Below are positions 1 through 9,272 of a DNA stretch of 64,000 nucleotides, in pieces. Below the pieces are notes generated by a model. It saw only the letters and a program-made list of their open reading frames with translations, was not told the DNA's origin and did no database searches. The stretch comes from Sva-07 sp963716235 (lineage in GTDB: Bacteria; Actinomycetota; Acidimicrobiia; Acidimicrobiales; Ilumatobacteraceae), in NCBI GenBank assembly GCA_963716235.1, contig CAVQTE010000012.1, positions 1 to 64,000 on the forward strand, given 5' to 3'. Made by a program: the position numbers and the translations under genes. The stretch's first letter is position 1, and the number at the start of each line of letters is the position of its first letter.

Positions 1-648
1 GCCATCTCCGAGGCGAGGCGCTTTCGAGACCTCGGCTGGGATCTGCAGATGAGTGTCAACGTCAGTCGCCACGACCTCCTCGACGACACGCTCAGCGACT
101 GCATCGATGCTCTCTTGCGACAGCATGAGGTCCCTCCCGAGAAGCTGACCCTCGAAGTCACCGAGTCGTGCTTCAGCATGGAAAGTGATCGAGTCTCACG
201 AAACATCCACGAACTCCGCTCACGCGGCATCCGCATCTCGATCGACGACTTCGGGGTCGGGTACTCGTCGATGTCGCAGCTCCTCGGGATCCCGATCGAC
301 GAGCTGAAGATCGACAAGACGTTCGTGCTCGCTCTGCTGACCGACGGGCGCGCCGAATCCATCGTCAGGTCGACGATCCAACTCGGTCGCGCGTTGAGTC
401 TCAGCATCGTCGCCGAGGGAGTCGAGACGTCAGACGTCCTGGCGTCACTCCGAGAACTCGGGGTCGACGTCGTACAGGGCTACTACGTCTCCAAGCCGCT
501 CGCCGCGGACCAGCTCCTCCACTATCTCGAAGGACGCGAGGGTTGGCCGGCTCCGGCGCGGAGCTGCCGACCGCACGGTCGCGGCGCTCGCAGCAGTCTC
601 GGAGCGTGTGCACGGTCGATACGACGGCCAGCGGACGGTCATCACTAG
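1..648 (+). CDS. EAL-domain c-di-GMP phosphodiesterase, 5' partial
   Basis: C-terminal part of an EAL domain, which hydrolyses cyclic di-GMP to pGpG. The gene enters from upstream, so the ExL signature, any GGDEF or sensor domain and the true start lie outside; the frame is open from base 1. Residues typical of catalytically active EAL domains are visible: VNVS (Asn), EVTES (Glu), IDDFGVGYSS (two Asp), ELKIDKTF (Lys) and AEGVET (Glu), then QGYYVSKPL. An active enzyme is therefore likely if the missing ExL is intact. The last 30 or so codons after the domain are Arg-rich and uncharacteristic. Confidence 0.9.
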   Translation, partial: AISEARRFRDLGWDLQMSVNVSRHDLLDDTLSDCIDALLRQHEVPPEKLTLEVTESCFSMESDRVSRNIHELRSRGIRISIDDFGVGYSSMSQLLGIPIDELKIDKTFVLALLTDGRAESIVRSTIQLGRALSLSIVAEGVETSDVLASLRELGVDVVQGYYVSKPLAADQLLHYLEGREGWPAPARSCRPHGRGARSSLGACARSIRRPADGHH

Positions 649-682
649 GTTTGCAGCGTCCGCCGAACCTGGGAGAAGCACC

Positions 683-2016
683 ATGACCGCTCTGGAATCC
701 ACGCCCGACATGTACGACCTGCGGATGTCCGAGGGCGTCCGACCGTTGTACGACGCGGTGAAGAAGTTCATCTACACCGAGGTCGACCCGATCACCGCCG
801 AGTTCTTCCGTCTCGGCGAGGGCCGGGCCGATCGCTGGACGTACGCGCCCGGCCAGCTCGAGCTGCTCGAGTCGGTGAAGGACAAGGCCAAGGCGCAGGG
901 TCTGTGGAACTTCTTCCTCCCCGACGCCGAAACCGGTGAGGGCCTGTCGAATCTCGACTACGCCTACATCGCGATCGAGCTCGGCAAGAACCCGTTGGCG
1001 TCGGAGTCGATGAACTGCGCTGCGCCCGACACCGGCAACATGGAAGTGCTCGAACGTGTCGGCACGCCGGAGCAGAAGGAGAAGTGGCTCAAGCCGCTCC
1101 TCAGTGGCGAGATCCGGTCGGCGTACGCGATGACCGAGCCCGACGTGGCCTCGTCCGATGCCAAGAACGTTGCCTGCAAGGCCGTGCGTGACGGCGACGA
1201 ATGGGTCATCACCGGCGAGAAGTACTACATCTCCGGTGCCGGCGATCCGCGCTGCAAGATCATGATCACGATGGTGCAGACCAACCCGGATGCGTCGCCG
1301 CACCAGCGCCAGTCGCAGATCCTCGTGCCGATGGACACCCCTGGCGTCGAGATCGTCGGGCGCGATGCACGTGTTCGGCAAGGACGACGCTCCGCACGGG
1401 CACATGCACCTGCGCTTCAACGACGTGCGTGTGCCCTACGAGAACGTGCTGCTCGGCGAGGGTCGTGGCTTCGAGATCTCCCAGGTCCGTCTCGGCCCGG
1501 GCCGTATCCATCACTGCATGCGTTCGGTCGGTCAGGCCGAACGGGCCCTCGACCTGATGGTCAAGCGCGGGCTCACCCGTGAGGCGTTCGGCAAGCGCCT
1601 CGGCAATCTCGGTGGCAACGTCGCAGATGATCGCCCAGTCGCGTATCGAGATCGAGTCGATGCGTCGCATGGTGCTCACCGCCGCCAAGGCGATGGACGT
1701 GCTCGGCAACGCCGAGGCCCGGGTGTGGGTCAGCGCCGTCAAGGCAATGGTCCCGATCCGCACCTGCGAGATCATCGACAACGCGATCCAGATGCACGGC
1801 GCCACGGGCGTGTCGCAGTGGACGCCGCTCGCCGACATGTACGCCGGCCAGCGCACGTTGCGCCTCGCCGACGGCCCGGACGAAGTCCACTGGTTCGTCG
1901 TCGGGCGCGCCGAGTTGGCCAAGGGCGAGCAGGACGGTGGCAACACCTACGACCCGAAGGCCGAGTACATGTCGCGCCAGGACGACATCAAGGACGGCAT
2001 CTTCTCCGGCCCCTGA
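683..2016 (+). CDS. acyl-CoA dehydrogenase (ACAD10/11-like), two frame breaks
   Basis: FAD enzyme oxidising an acyl-CoA to the 2-enoyl-CoA with electrons passed to ETF; about 440 residues when read through. Seen: MTEPDVASSDA and WVITGEKYYIS of the middle domain, GPGRIHHCMRSVGQAER, AFGKRLG, RIEIESMRR and the closing RTLRLADGPDEVH, which is the form found in the ACAD10/11-like group. The frame breaks at about 1357-1360 (in gtcgggcgcgatg) and 1618-1625 (in aacgtcgcagatg); removing one base at each gives one continuous protein. A GGGAGAAG ribosome site precedes the ATG and a TAGGTT box lies at 646-651. Probably functional with insertion errors; real decay is the alternative. Confidence 0.85.
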
Positions 2017-2037
2017 TCGAACGCCAGCGGCACCTAC

Positions 2038-3305
2038 TCATCGCACGGTGTAGCACGGTGGGCGGGTCAGTAGCCGGTGCCGCAGAACGGGGTCGGGGCG
2101 GACCGCGAACAGCGTGTCGAGCGTGCTCCAGTATCTCGTCGGTCGCCGTCGAGCGCGCCGATGACCGCGAGGTCGTGCCACGAGACGCCGCCGAGGTAGG
2201 CGGCCGACAGCGTGGCGATGTCGACCTCGACGTCGGCCGGGCCGGTCGTTGCGCTCGGCGCCGTCGGCCGAGATCGTCCACGTGCCGGTGTTGGTCGCGA
2301 ACATCGGATCGTGCACGCGAACGCTCACGCTGTGCCGGCCCGGCCCGTAGGTACGAGCCGAGAGCGCAGCGTCCAGGTCGAGGATCCGGACCCACTGTTC
2401 GTCGAGACGGTGCACCGCTTCGTAGGCGCGTGAGTCGTGCATCGCACGCCGGACCGGTTCGTCGACAGGGCGGGGCTCGGCCTTCCATGTCGTGATCAGG
2501 TCGATGTCGAGCAGGTAGCGCCAGAGTTCGATCTCGACGGCCGACGACGCCCCCCAGATCTCGCGCACCTTGCCGATGCCGGTCGGGTTCCGGGCGAACG
2601 TCTCATCCCAGTCGACGTCGTAGAACACGAAGCCATCGTCGGCACCGCTCGCATCGGAGTGAACGGCGACGAACGAACCCTTTCCGTACGAGCTCCGCGG
2701 TCGGCTGCGATGCGTCCTTCAGAATCCGCGGCCACATCCACGCCGGCCGGCTGATCGACCCGACGTGCCACCGGGCGACTCGTTCGTACAGATCGGGCAC
2801 GACGTCGAGGACCTGTGTGTGTGGGAGTAGTCGCATCGAACCGGGCTGCGGTGCCGAGCGCCACGGTTTGGTGTGCCGGGATGTGATGACGGCGGCAGTT
2901 GCGTCGGTTGCGATCGCGAATCCGAAGCGCCGGTAGATCGACGTCTCGCTCGCGTGAAGCGTCGCGAGCACGTTGCCGTGGTCGTGGGAGTCATGTAGCA
3001 GTCGGTGCATCATCTGCGTCAGCAGCCCGCGACGGGTGTAGGTCGGTAGCACACCGACGCGGGTCACGCCTGCGGTCTTCGACACGGGTGCCGCCGGGCA
3101 CCGTCGAGTCGAAGCGGAACGCAGCGACGACTCCGACGCAATCGTCGCCATCCCACGCAGCGAATGCGTCGCTCTCGTCCCATGATGCCTGGTGGGCGGC
3201 GAAGTTCTCGTCGTTGACGGCGCCACTCAGCAGCGCAACCCGGAACGTGTCGCTCGCTGCTCGCCGTTCGTCGACCGCAACCGCCCGGATGTCGAAGTCA
3301 CTCAT
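2038..3305 (-). CDS. Eis-like GNAT N-acetyltransferase, several frame breaks
   Basis: Protein of the enhanced intracellular survival (Eis) family: N-terminal GNAT fold using acetyl-CoA, a second GNAT-like domain and a sterol-carrier-like tail, usually about 400 residues. Seen: VPGGTRV, GVTRVGVLPTYTRRGLLTQM (acetyl-CoA loop), SIYRRFGFA, FVAVHSD, VFYDVDWDE and a C-terminal DTLFAVRPDPVLRHR. The reading frame changes near 3080, 2690 and 2247, each as if one base had been inserted, and again near 2145 and 2125. The exact stop is uncertain: the last frame runs to 2038, but one more extra base would end it at a TGA at 2067 with a final Tyr. CAACGT lies six bases before the ATG. The substrate amine is not predictable. 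Confidence 0.75.
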
Positions 3306-3358
3306 CGCCGAACGTTGCCACATCCGCTGCGCCCCGACACACCGATTTCCGGTCGCTC

Positions 3359-3399
3359 CGATGAGCGAAGCGACCGACAGTCGGTCCGCTCGCTCATCG
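3359..3399 (-). terminator. hairpin downstream of sigma factor gene, repeat copy 1
   Basis: Imperfect 19-bp inverted repeat (about 16 pairs) with arms starting cgatgagcga and ending tcgctcatcg around a 3-base loop, 20 bases past the sigma gene stop. No T-run follows. A second hairpin with identical outer arms is at 11456-11495. Confidence 0.5.
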
Positions 3400-3419
3400 C
3401 TTGCTTGGGTTGAGGGCGG

Positions 3420-4355
3420 TCAGACGGCGAGGAGGTCGCGGGCGCCGGTGTCGCTCGACGGGTGGCGCAGCTTGCTCATGGCGCGGGCTTCGATCTGGCG
3501 GATGCGCTCACGAGTGAGGTTGAAGTGCTCGCCGACCTCTTCGAGTGTGCGCGGCTCGCCGCGATCGAGGCCGAAGCGGAGCTTGAGGATCTCGCGCTCG
3601 CGCTCGTCGAGCGGGGCGAGCAGCCTCGAGATCTCGTCGGGGAGCAGTGCCGTGGCTGCCATCTCGAACGGTGATTCGGCCGAGCGGTCTTCGACGACGT
3701 CACCGAGTTCGGCGTCGCCGTCTTCACGCAGCGGCTCGGAGAGCGAGAGGGGTTCGGCGGCGAAGCGCAGCGCTTCGGTCACCTTGTCCTCGGGCATCTC
3801 GACTTCCTTCGCCAGCTCGGACAGCGTGGCGGGACGGCCGTACTTGAGCTCCAGGCGCGAGCGGGCCTTCTGCAAGCGGGCGAGCGTGTCGCCGGCGTGG
3901 ACCGGTAGGCGGATCGTGCGGCCCGTGTTGGCGATGCCGCGGGTGATCGCCTGGCGGATCCACCACGTGGCGTAGGTGGAGAACTTGAAGCCCTTGCGCC
4001 AGTCGAACTTCTCGACGGCGTGCATGAGGCCGAGGTTGCCCTCCTGGATGAGGTCGAGCAGCGGCAGGCCCGAGGCCTGGTACTTCTTGGCGATCGAGAC
4101 CACGAGGCGCAGGTTCGACTGGACGAACTGACGCTCGGCCTCTTCGCCCTGACGTGCGGTGCGGCGGAGTTCGCGCTTCTTGGCGGCGGTGAGTTGGTCG
4201 CCGGCTTCGAGCAGCGTCGTCGCCTCGTTGCCGGCTTCGATGGCTTTCGCGAGACGGACCTCGTCGTCCTTCGTCAGCAGCGTGTACTGCCCGATGTCGG
4301 TGAGGTAGAGACGAACGAGGTCTTCGTCGTCACGGTCGACGCGATCTTTGGCCAC
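3420..4355 (-). CDS. sigma-70 family RNA polymerase sigma factor, group 2 (SigB/HrdB-like)
   Basis: RNA polymerase sigma subunit of 311 residues with regions 1.2 to 4.2 and no long region 1.1, so probably a group 2 or compact principal-type factor. Seen: DLVRLYLTDIGQYTLL (1.2), NLRLVVSIAKKYQ and LDLIQEGNLGLM (2.1-2.2), GFKFSTYATWWIRQAI (2.3-2.4, the -10 reader), RLPVHAGDTLARL (3.0) and TLEEVGEHFNLTRERIRQIE (helix-turn-helix of 4.2 that reads -35). It starts with GTG preceded by an AGGAG ribosome site, stands alone, and is followed by a hairpin. Intact, with no frame break, although flanked by damaged genes. Which promoters it serves cannot be told. Confidence 0.93.
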   Translation of the reverse strand: MAKDRVDRDDEDLVRLYLTDIGQYTLLTKDDEVRLAKAIEAGNEATTLLEAGDQLTAAKKRELRRTARQGEEAERQFVQSNLRLVVSIAKKYQASGLPLLDLIQEGNLGLMHAVEKFDWRKGFKFSTYATWWIRQAITRGIANTGRTIRLPVHAGDTLARLQKARSRLELKYGRPATLSELAKEVEMPEDKVTEALRFAAEPLSLSEPLREDGDAELGDVVEDRSAESPFEMAATALLPDEISRLLAPLDEREREILKLRFGLDRGEPRTLEEVGEHFNLTRERIRQIEARAMSKLRHPSSDTGARDLLAV

Positions 4356-4581
4356 CTGGTGCTCCTACTGTGTTGATTCAACGGTGGTTCCGACGGATGT
4401 CGGAGCCCCCGTGGAGGATTCGGCGTGCGAGTGTGTCGGATGACGGAGTCTGCAGAAAGGGAGCACGACAGCCGACATGAGACGAACGTCACGATACCGA
4501 CGTCGTCGGGTCCCCCAACCACTTGCATGCAACGCTCGACGAGATATCGCAGTTGGAGATGTATGAGCCACCGGAATCGCC

Positions 4582-4920
4582 ATGAGTGATAACGCCGCTG
4601 GACATGTCGAATCGGAGGTCGAGCTCACGATCGTGACGCTGCGCTTCGATGCGATCGACGACGCTTCGCTCCTCGCCGTGCTGTCGAAGTACATCGTGTT
4701 GACGCGGATGCAGGACGGGTGTCGCAACGTCGATCTCTGCTCGAGCGTGACCGTGCCCGGCCGTCATCTGGTGGTGCAGAAGTGGGAGACACCCGAGCAT
4801 CAACGTCGCCACTTCGATTCCGAGACGATGATCGACATGGCGCGTTCGTGCGACGGCATCTTGGCAGGGCCGCCCGACATCGACCTGTGGGACGCCACGA
4901 GTGCTCACGACCTTCGGTGA
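4582..4920 (+). CDS. antibiotic biosynthesis monooxygenase (ABM) domain protein
   Basis: Small single-domain protein of 112 residues in the ABM dimeric alpha/beta-barrel superfamily, which includes cofactor-free monooxygenases and signalling proteins. Seen: a first strand LTIVTLRF, a central CRNVDLCSSVTVPGRHLVVQ and the family's WETPEHQRRHF segment, which resembles the usual W-x-s-x-eal-x-x-H pattern near the C-terminal half. Transcribed divergently from the sigma gene with 226 bases between; I see no clear -10 box or ribosome site there. Substrate unknown; it could be a stress or quorum-quenching type ABM protein. Confidence 0.75.
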   Translation: MSDNAAGHVESEVELTIVTLRFDAIDDASLLAVLSKYIVLTRMQDGCRNVDLCSSVTVPGRHLVVQKWETPEHQRRHFDSETMIDMARSCDGILAGPPDIDLWDATSAHDLR

Positions 4921-4971
4921 GAACTCCATGATGCGCGACGCGTGCGCGGGCACCTGATGGGTGCACTTGGG

Positions 4972-4977
4972 TACAAT
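4972..4977 (+). promoter_or_regulatory. -10 box (TACAAT) of the Bax-inhibitor-1-like gene
   Basis: TACAAT ends nine bases before the ATG at 4987, so transcription would begin at or within a couple of bases of the start codon. No ribosome site fits between. No convincing -35. Confidence 0.6.
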
Positions 4978-4986
4978 TGCAGGACT

Positions 4987-5820
4987 ATGCCGAATCCAGT
5001 GTTCAAAGAAGAAGCCTTCGACAAGGCGTCGCAGGACTTCCGGGCCAGCCAGCCCGGGTGGGCCGCCCCCGAGGCCGGCACCCACGTCCAGACGCAGCCG
5101 ATCACCGACGGCCCCGTCACGACGTGGCAGAAGGCGATGACCCTCAACGGGACCATCACCGCCTCGGCCGTGCTCCTCGTCATCCTGCTCATCGCCGGCG
5201 CGTTCGGTTGGAACGCCGCCAGCGGCCCGACGCTCGAGAACGGCGTCGAGACCTACTCGTTCCCGCCGATGGCGTTCCTCGGCATCATCATCGGCTTCGG
5301 CGCGGTGATCGTCGCCAACATCAAGCCCAACCTCGCCAAGATCCTCGGCCCGGTCTACGCCATTGCGTACGGCTTTGCAGTCGGCGCCATCTCCAAGGGC
5401 TACGAGACGTTCTACGACGGCATCGTCGTCCAGGCCGTCCTCGCCACCGCGTCGGTGTTCGCCGTGATGCTGGTGCTCTACCGCACCCGCATCATCAAGG
5501 TCACCGACAAGTTCCGTCGCACCATCATCATCGCCACGATCGGCGTGATGGTGCTGTACCTGTTCTCGTTCGTGATCAGCCTGTTCGGCACCACGCTGCC
5601 GTTCCTGGACGGAAGCAACATGCTGTTGAGCGTCGGCTTCTCGCTGTTCGTGTGCGGTCTCGCTGCGATGAACCTCGCGCTCGACTTCGACTTCATCGAG
5701 CGGGGCATCAAGTCCGGGCTCCCGCAGAGCTACGAATGGGTCGCCGGTCTCGGCCTCGTGGTCACCCTCGTGTGGCTGTACCTCGAGATCCTGCGCCTGC
5801 TCTCCTACCTGCGCAACTGA
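4987..5820 (+). CDS. Bax inhibitor-1/YccA family membrane protein
   Basis: Integral membrane protein of 277 residues. After a polar N-terminus starting MPNPVFKEEAF, which matches the actinobacterial branch of the family, there are about seven hydrophobic segments (for example ASAVLLVILLIAGAF, FLGIIIGFGAVIVA, VLATASVFAVMLVLY and the last LGLVVTLVWLYLEILRLL). Family members are pH-sensitive calcium-leak channels or proteins that associate with membrane quality control; the bacterial role is mostly undefined. ATG chosen because the TACAAT -10 box sits just in front and the preceding codons are not family-like. The HExxH membrane protein gene follows after 38 bases in the same direction and may be co-transcribed. 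Confidence 0.88.
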   Translation: MPNPVFKEEAFDKASQDFRASQPGWAAPEAGTHVQTQPITDGPVTTWQKAMTLNGTITASAVLLVILLIAGAFGWNAASGPTLENGVETYSFPPMAFLGIIIGFGAVIVANIKPNLAKILGPVYAIAYGFAVGAISKGYETFYDGIVVQAVLATASVFAVMLVLYRTRIIKVTDKFRRTIIIATIGVMVLYLFSFVISLFGTTLPFLDGSNMLLSVGFSLFVCGLAAMNLALDFDFIERGIKSGLPQSYEWVAGLGLVVTLVWLYLEILRLLSYLRN

Positions 5821-5858
5821 CGGCGAGAGTCGCTGATCGTCGCGGTCGGCATGCCGAC

Positions 5859-6566
5859 GTGAACCGAATCGAATCGTCTGACGGCGGCAACCTCATCGAG
5901 GCGGCCGCCGTCTGCGTTGTCGGGGGAGCCTTCGGTGCCGCGGTCGGTGCACCGTTCGGGCTCGCCATCCCGCTCGGTGCGGTTGCGGCGGCGAACGGTG
6001 CGATCTGCGGGTGGCGAAGGATCTACGACTGGAGCTGCTCGACGGGGTTCGTCGCGTTCACGCTCGACTCGACGTGGTCGCTGCCGATGACCGCGGGTGG
6101 CCTGGCGTCGCAGGCGATCGGCGTGGTGCGGGGCAGGCCCGGCTACGACGAGTCGCTCAGCCGACGTTCGAATCGTCAGGTGTTCGAGCGCGGGTTCGTG
6201 CCGCGGTCGGGTTTCGCCATCACGGTCGGCAACGTCGTCAGCGGTGCCGGCGACACGTCGCAGCCCCGTCGGCGCCGCCTCGTCACCGATCACGAGGACG
6301 TGCACGTGTGGCAGGCGCGCTGGTTCGGCCCGTTCTATCCGGTGTTGTACGGCGCGTGGCTGCTTGCGGGCGGTGCCGTCGGCATGGTCGTGTGGGCGGC
6401 GCATCGCCGCTCCGAGGGGTTCACGAAGGTGGTCGAGTCGTGCGCCTACTACCTCAACCCGTTCGAATGGTGGGCCTACAGCCGCGACGACCACTGGCCG
6501 CCGTCGGGCAAGGTCCGCGGCCTCGGCTGGCGCAACCCCATCGTCCGCCCCCGCCGACATCGCTGA
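5859..6566 (+). CDS. membrane protein with HExxH motif, unknown function
   Basis: About 235 residues, not recognised as a named family. Three hydrophobic stretches are visible: AAAVCVVGGAFGAAVGAPFG and LAIPLGAVAAANGAICGW near the N-terminus, and VLYGAWLLAGGAVGMVVWAA in the C-terminal half. Between them is TDHEDVHVWQARWFGPFYP, containing HEDVH, an exact HExxH zinc-metallopeptidase signature followed by a conserved-looking Q-x-R-x-x-G-P run at the membrane edge. It ends in a basic RPRRHR tail. GTG at 5859 is the only sensible start. It may be a small membrane metalloprotease or a protein that only binds a metal; nothing here decides. Confidence 0.6.
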   Translation: MNRIESSDGGNLIEAAAVCVVGGAFGAAVGAPFGLAIPLGAVAAANGAICGWRRIYDWSCSTGFVAFTLDSTWSLPMTAGGLASQAIGVVRGRPGYDESLSRRSNRQVFERGFVPRSGFAITVGNVVSGAGDTSQPRRRRLVTDHEDVHVWQARWFGPFYPVLYGAWLLAGGAVGMVVWAAHRRSEGFTKVVESCAYYLNPFEWWAYSRDDHWPPSGKVRGLGWRNPIVRPRRHR

Positions 6567-6604
6567 CCGGGGTAGGGATGAGGACGGGCGGTGGCGACGG
6601 GGCG

Positions 6605-7567
6605 TCAGGTGACTCGGGCGAGGAGGTCGAGGAGGGCGGCGTTGAACTCGGCGGGCTTCTCCTGCTGGGTCCAGTGGCCGGCGCCGTCGATCATGATGGT
6701 GCCGCGGAAGTCCGGCAGCATCGTCGCCATCGCCTCGACGAACTCGGGTCGGCCGGCGATCACGCCGTCCCTGGTACCTCCGATGAACGCCGTCGGCATT
6801 GCCGGCACGGGGAGGTTCCTGGTGATCTCGAAGTCGGCGTCGAGGTTGCGGTACCAGCTCAGCGGACCGAAGAATCCGCTGCGCGTGAACTGCTCGACGT
6901 AGACAGCGAACTCGTCGGCGTCGATCCATCCCGGCAGCCCGTCGGGTACGGCCGCCCCTCGTGTGATCGACTCGAGGAAGCCGGTCCCCTCCATCGGTGG
7001 AAGTGGATCCGGTGGCGGCCCGAACATCTCGCCCGAGCCGCCCCAGAGGGTGAGGCGCATCGTCTCGGCCACGTCGGCCTCCAACTCGGCTTCGGCCGGT
7101 CCGACCGGCTGGAAGTACAGGATGTAGAAGAACCGGTCACCCGACACCGCCCGGAACAGCTCGGTCGGCGGGGCCGGCCACGGCGTGTACGGCACGCTGA
7201 CATTGACGAGTCCGCGTACGCGTTCGGGACGCAGTCGGGCGAGGTCCCACACCACCATCGAGCCCCAGTCATGGCCGACGAACAGCGCGTCGTCGGCACC
7301 GACCTCGTCGAGCAGACCGACGAGGTCGGCGCACAGGTGGTCGGTCCGGTAGGCCTCGACCGTGCGAGGCGTGCTCGACTCGCCGTACCCTCGCTGGTCG
7401 GGTATCAGCACCCGGTACCCGGCTGCGACGAGCGGCTCGATCTGGTGGCGCCACGAGTGCGAACTCTCGGGGAACCCGTGCACCAGCATCACGACCGGAT
7501 CACCGGGGTTGCCGGCATCGATCACATCGAGTTCGATGCCGTTCGTGGCGAGGCGGCGGCGTGACAT
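6605..7567 (-). CDS. alpha/beta hydrolase, epoxide hydrolase-like
   Basis: Soluble alpha/beta-hydrolase of 320 residues, the usual length for EphA-type bacterial epoxide hydrolases. Seen: oxyanion-hole HGFPESSHSW, DQRGYGESSTP, nucleophile elbow FVGHDWGSMV with Asp, a cap domain containing two candidate tyrosines, the acid region FIGGTRDGVI and the catalytic His in DGAGHWTQQEKP. The Asp nucleophile, not Ser, argues for epoxide hydrolase or dehalogenase chemistry. It faces the P450 gene head to head with only 22 bases between the start codons; an oxygenase that makes an epoxide and a hydrolase that opens it is a plausible functional pair. Confidence 0.87.
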   Translation of the reverse strand: MSRRRLATNGIELDVIDAGNPGDPVVMLVHGFPESSHSWRHQIEPLVAAGYRVLIPDQRGYGESSTPRTVEAYRTDHLCADLVGLLDEVGADDALFVGHDWGSMVVWDLARLRPERVRGLVNVSVPYTPWPAPPTELFRAVSGDRFFYILYFQPVGPAEAELEADVAETMRLTLWGGSGEMFGPPPDPLPPMEGTGFLESITRGAAVPDGLPGWIDADEFAVYVEQFTRSGFFGPLSWYRNLDADFEITRNLPVPAMPTAFIGGTRDGVIAGRPEFVEAMATMLPDFRGTIMIDGAGHWTQQEKPAEFNAALLDLLARVT

Positions 7568-7573
7568 GGGCCG

Positions 7574-7583
7574 ACATTAGGCT
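7574..7583. promoter_or_regulatory. overlapping divergent -10 boxes of epoxide hydrolase and P450 genes
   Basis: On the minus strand TAATGT (7579-7574) ends six bases before the hydrolase ATG. On the plus strand TAGGCT (7578-7583) ends six bases before the P450 ATG. The two hexamers share two base pairs, so both genes look leaderless and their open complexes should exclude each other. Confidence 0.65.
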
Positions 7584-7589
7584 TGTGCG

Positions 7590-8811
7590 ATGACGGACGT
7601 CTCACCGCGCTTCTTCAACCCCCTCCAGCCGGGCTACATCGAAGATCCGTACCCCCATTTCGCGGAGATGCGCGAGCACGATCCGGTCCACCTGACGCTG
7701 CTCAACCAGTGGCTGCTGTTCCGCTACGACGACGTCTCTCGCATCCTGCGCGATCCGTCGATGAGCGTGAGTGACGACAAGATCGAGGTCTTCGACGAGA
7801 AGCGGTTGGCGATGTTCGAGGCCGCCGCAGGCGCCGAGTTCGAGCGGTCCACGAGCATGCTCAACGCCGATCCACCCGACCACACGCGCCTGCGCCGACT
7901 GGTGAGCAAGGCCTTCACGCCCTCGTCGATCGAGGCGCTGCGGCCGCGGGTACAGCAACTGGTCGACGAGATGCTCGACCCGATGGCGGAGCGTGGCACC
8001 GGCGACGTGGTCACCGAGCTCGCATTCCCGCTGCCGTTCGACGTGATCTCCGAGATGCTCGGCATGCCCGATGCCGACAAGGAGCAGATCGCCGCCTGGT
8101 CGGGCGCAGTGGTGAAGACGCTCGACCCGATCATCTCCGACGACGAGATCGTCGCCGCGATCGAAGGTTCGCGGGCGATGGAAGCCCACATCGATCAGGT
8201 CATCGCATGGAAGCGCGACCACCCGGCGGACGACCTTCTCAGCGCACTGATCGTCGCAGAGGAGGACGGCGATCGTTTGTCGTCGATCGAATTGCGCGAC
8301 CAGGTGGTGTTGCTGTTCATCGCCGGCCACGAGACCACCGTGAACCTCATCGGCACCGGCATCTACGAACTCCTCCGGCACCCCGACCAGCTCACGATGC
8401 TTCGCGACGATCCGTCGCTCGACGCCAACGCCATCGATGAACTCCTTCGATTCGTCAGCCCGGTGCAGATGTCACGACGAGTGGTCCTGCAGGACATCAC
8501 GGTCCGTGGCAAGACGATTCCGAAGGGCATGTTCGTCCTCACCGGCCTGGCATCGGCCAACCGTGATCCGGACAAGTGGGGCCCGACCGCCGACGATCTC
8601 GACATCCGTCCGGGATGGCGCCGCGCAGCACGTGTCGTTCGGCAGCGGCATCCACTACTGCCTCGGTGCGTCGCTCGCCCGCCTCGAAGCGCAGGTGGCG
8701 ATCGGTACGTTCGTCCGCCGCTTCCCGAACGCCAGACTCGTCGGCGAGCCCGAGTGGAACGGCCGGATCAACCTGCGCGGGCTCGAGCATCTCCCGGTCG
8801 CAGTCGACTGA
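7590..8811 (+). CDS. cytochrome P450, one frame break
   Basis: Bacterial soluble cytochrome P450 of about 407 residues. Seen: C-helix region DPPDHTRLRRLVSKAFTP, I-helix LFIAGHETTVN with the acid-alcohol pair, ExxR helix as IDELLRFVSP, SRRVVLQDITVRG, SANRDPDKWG, and the haem loop VSFGSGIHYCLGASLARLE with the Cys ligand. The frame breaks at about 8607-8615, just before the haem loop (cgtccgggatggc); dropping one base yields DIRPDGAAQHVSFG. All signature residues survive, so the break looks like an error. Needs a ferredoxin and reductase, none of which are nearby. Leaderless start. Substrate not predictable. Confidence 0.9.
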
Positions 8812-8835
8812 CCGTGATGACGAGGAGTGGGGGTG

Positions 8836-9255
8836 CTACGCGGTCACCCAGGGGCCGCTGCCACCGATGCGCGTCGGAGTGATGCGCAGCACCCATCCGT
8901 CCGGTGCTCCGTCGGGTGGGAACACCACACCCGGGCCGAGGAACCGCGGCGCCAATGACGCCAACACTTCTCGTGCTCCGCCCTCGACGACGCGGGCTGT
9001 TCCGTGGACGACGAGGTAGTCGCTGAGCCCGAGCTGATTGCGGCCGGGACCCTCGAACGACACGACCACGCGGCCGTCCCGCTCGACGTTGCGCAGCTTG
9101 CGGTGGAACCGGAGATGGCCGGCGACCAGTTCTCCGGCATCGACGCCGAGCCAGATCAACGAGACCTGTGGACTGCCGTCGGGATTCAGCGTGACCAGGT
9201 GGGCGTTCGCCCCCGACTCGATCAGTTCGACTGCAGATGGCGGGAGTTGGACCAT
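8836..9255 (-). CDS. PPOX-class F420-dependent flavin/deazaflavin enzyme
   Basis: Small split-barrel protein of 139 residues of the pyridoxamine-phosphate-oxidase-like superfamily, in the branch that uses F420 in actinobacteria. Seen: ANAHLVTLNPDGSPQVS, the first strands of the barrel, followed by VSLIWLGVDAGELVAGH, RKLRNVERDGRVVVSFEG and a C-terminal ITPTRIGGSGPWV. Such proteins reduce small organic molecules with F420H2 or act as oxidases. It starts leaderless behind TAGTCT. The neighbouring P450 converges on it with 24 bases between stops. Confidence 0.8.
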   Translation of the reverse strand: MVQLPPSAVELIESGANAHLVTLNPDGSPQVSLIWLGVDAGELVAGHLRFHRKLRNVERDGRVVVSFEGPGRNQLGLSDYLVVHGTARVVEGGAREVLASLAPRFLGPGVVFPPDGAPDGWVLRITPTRIGGSGPWVTA

Positions 9256-9261
9256 TCGCGC

Positions 9262-9267
9262 AGACTA
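9262..9267 (-). promoter_or_regulatory. -10 box (TAGTCT) of the PPOX-class gene
   Basis: TAGTCT on the minus strand ends six bases before the ATG at 9255, the leaderless spacing seen across the window. Confidence 0.5.
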
Positions 9268-9272
9268 CGACG

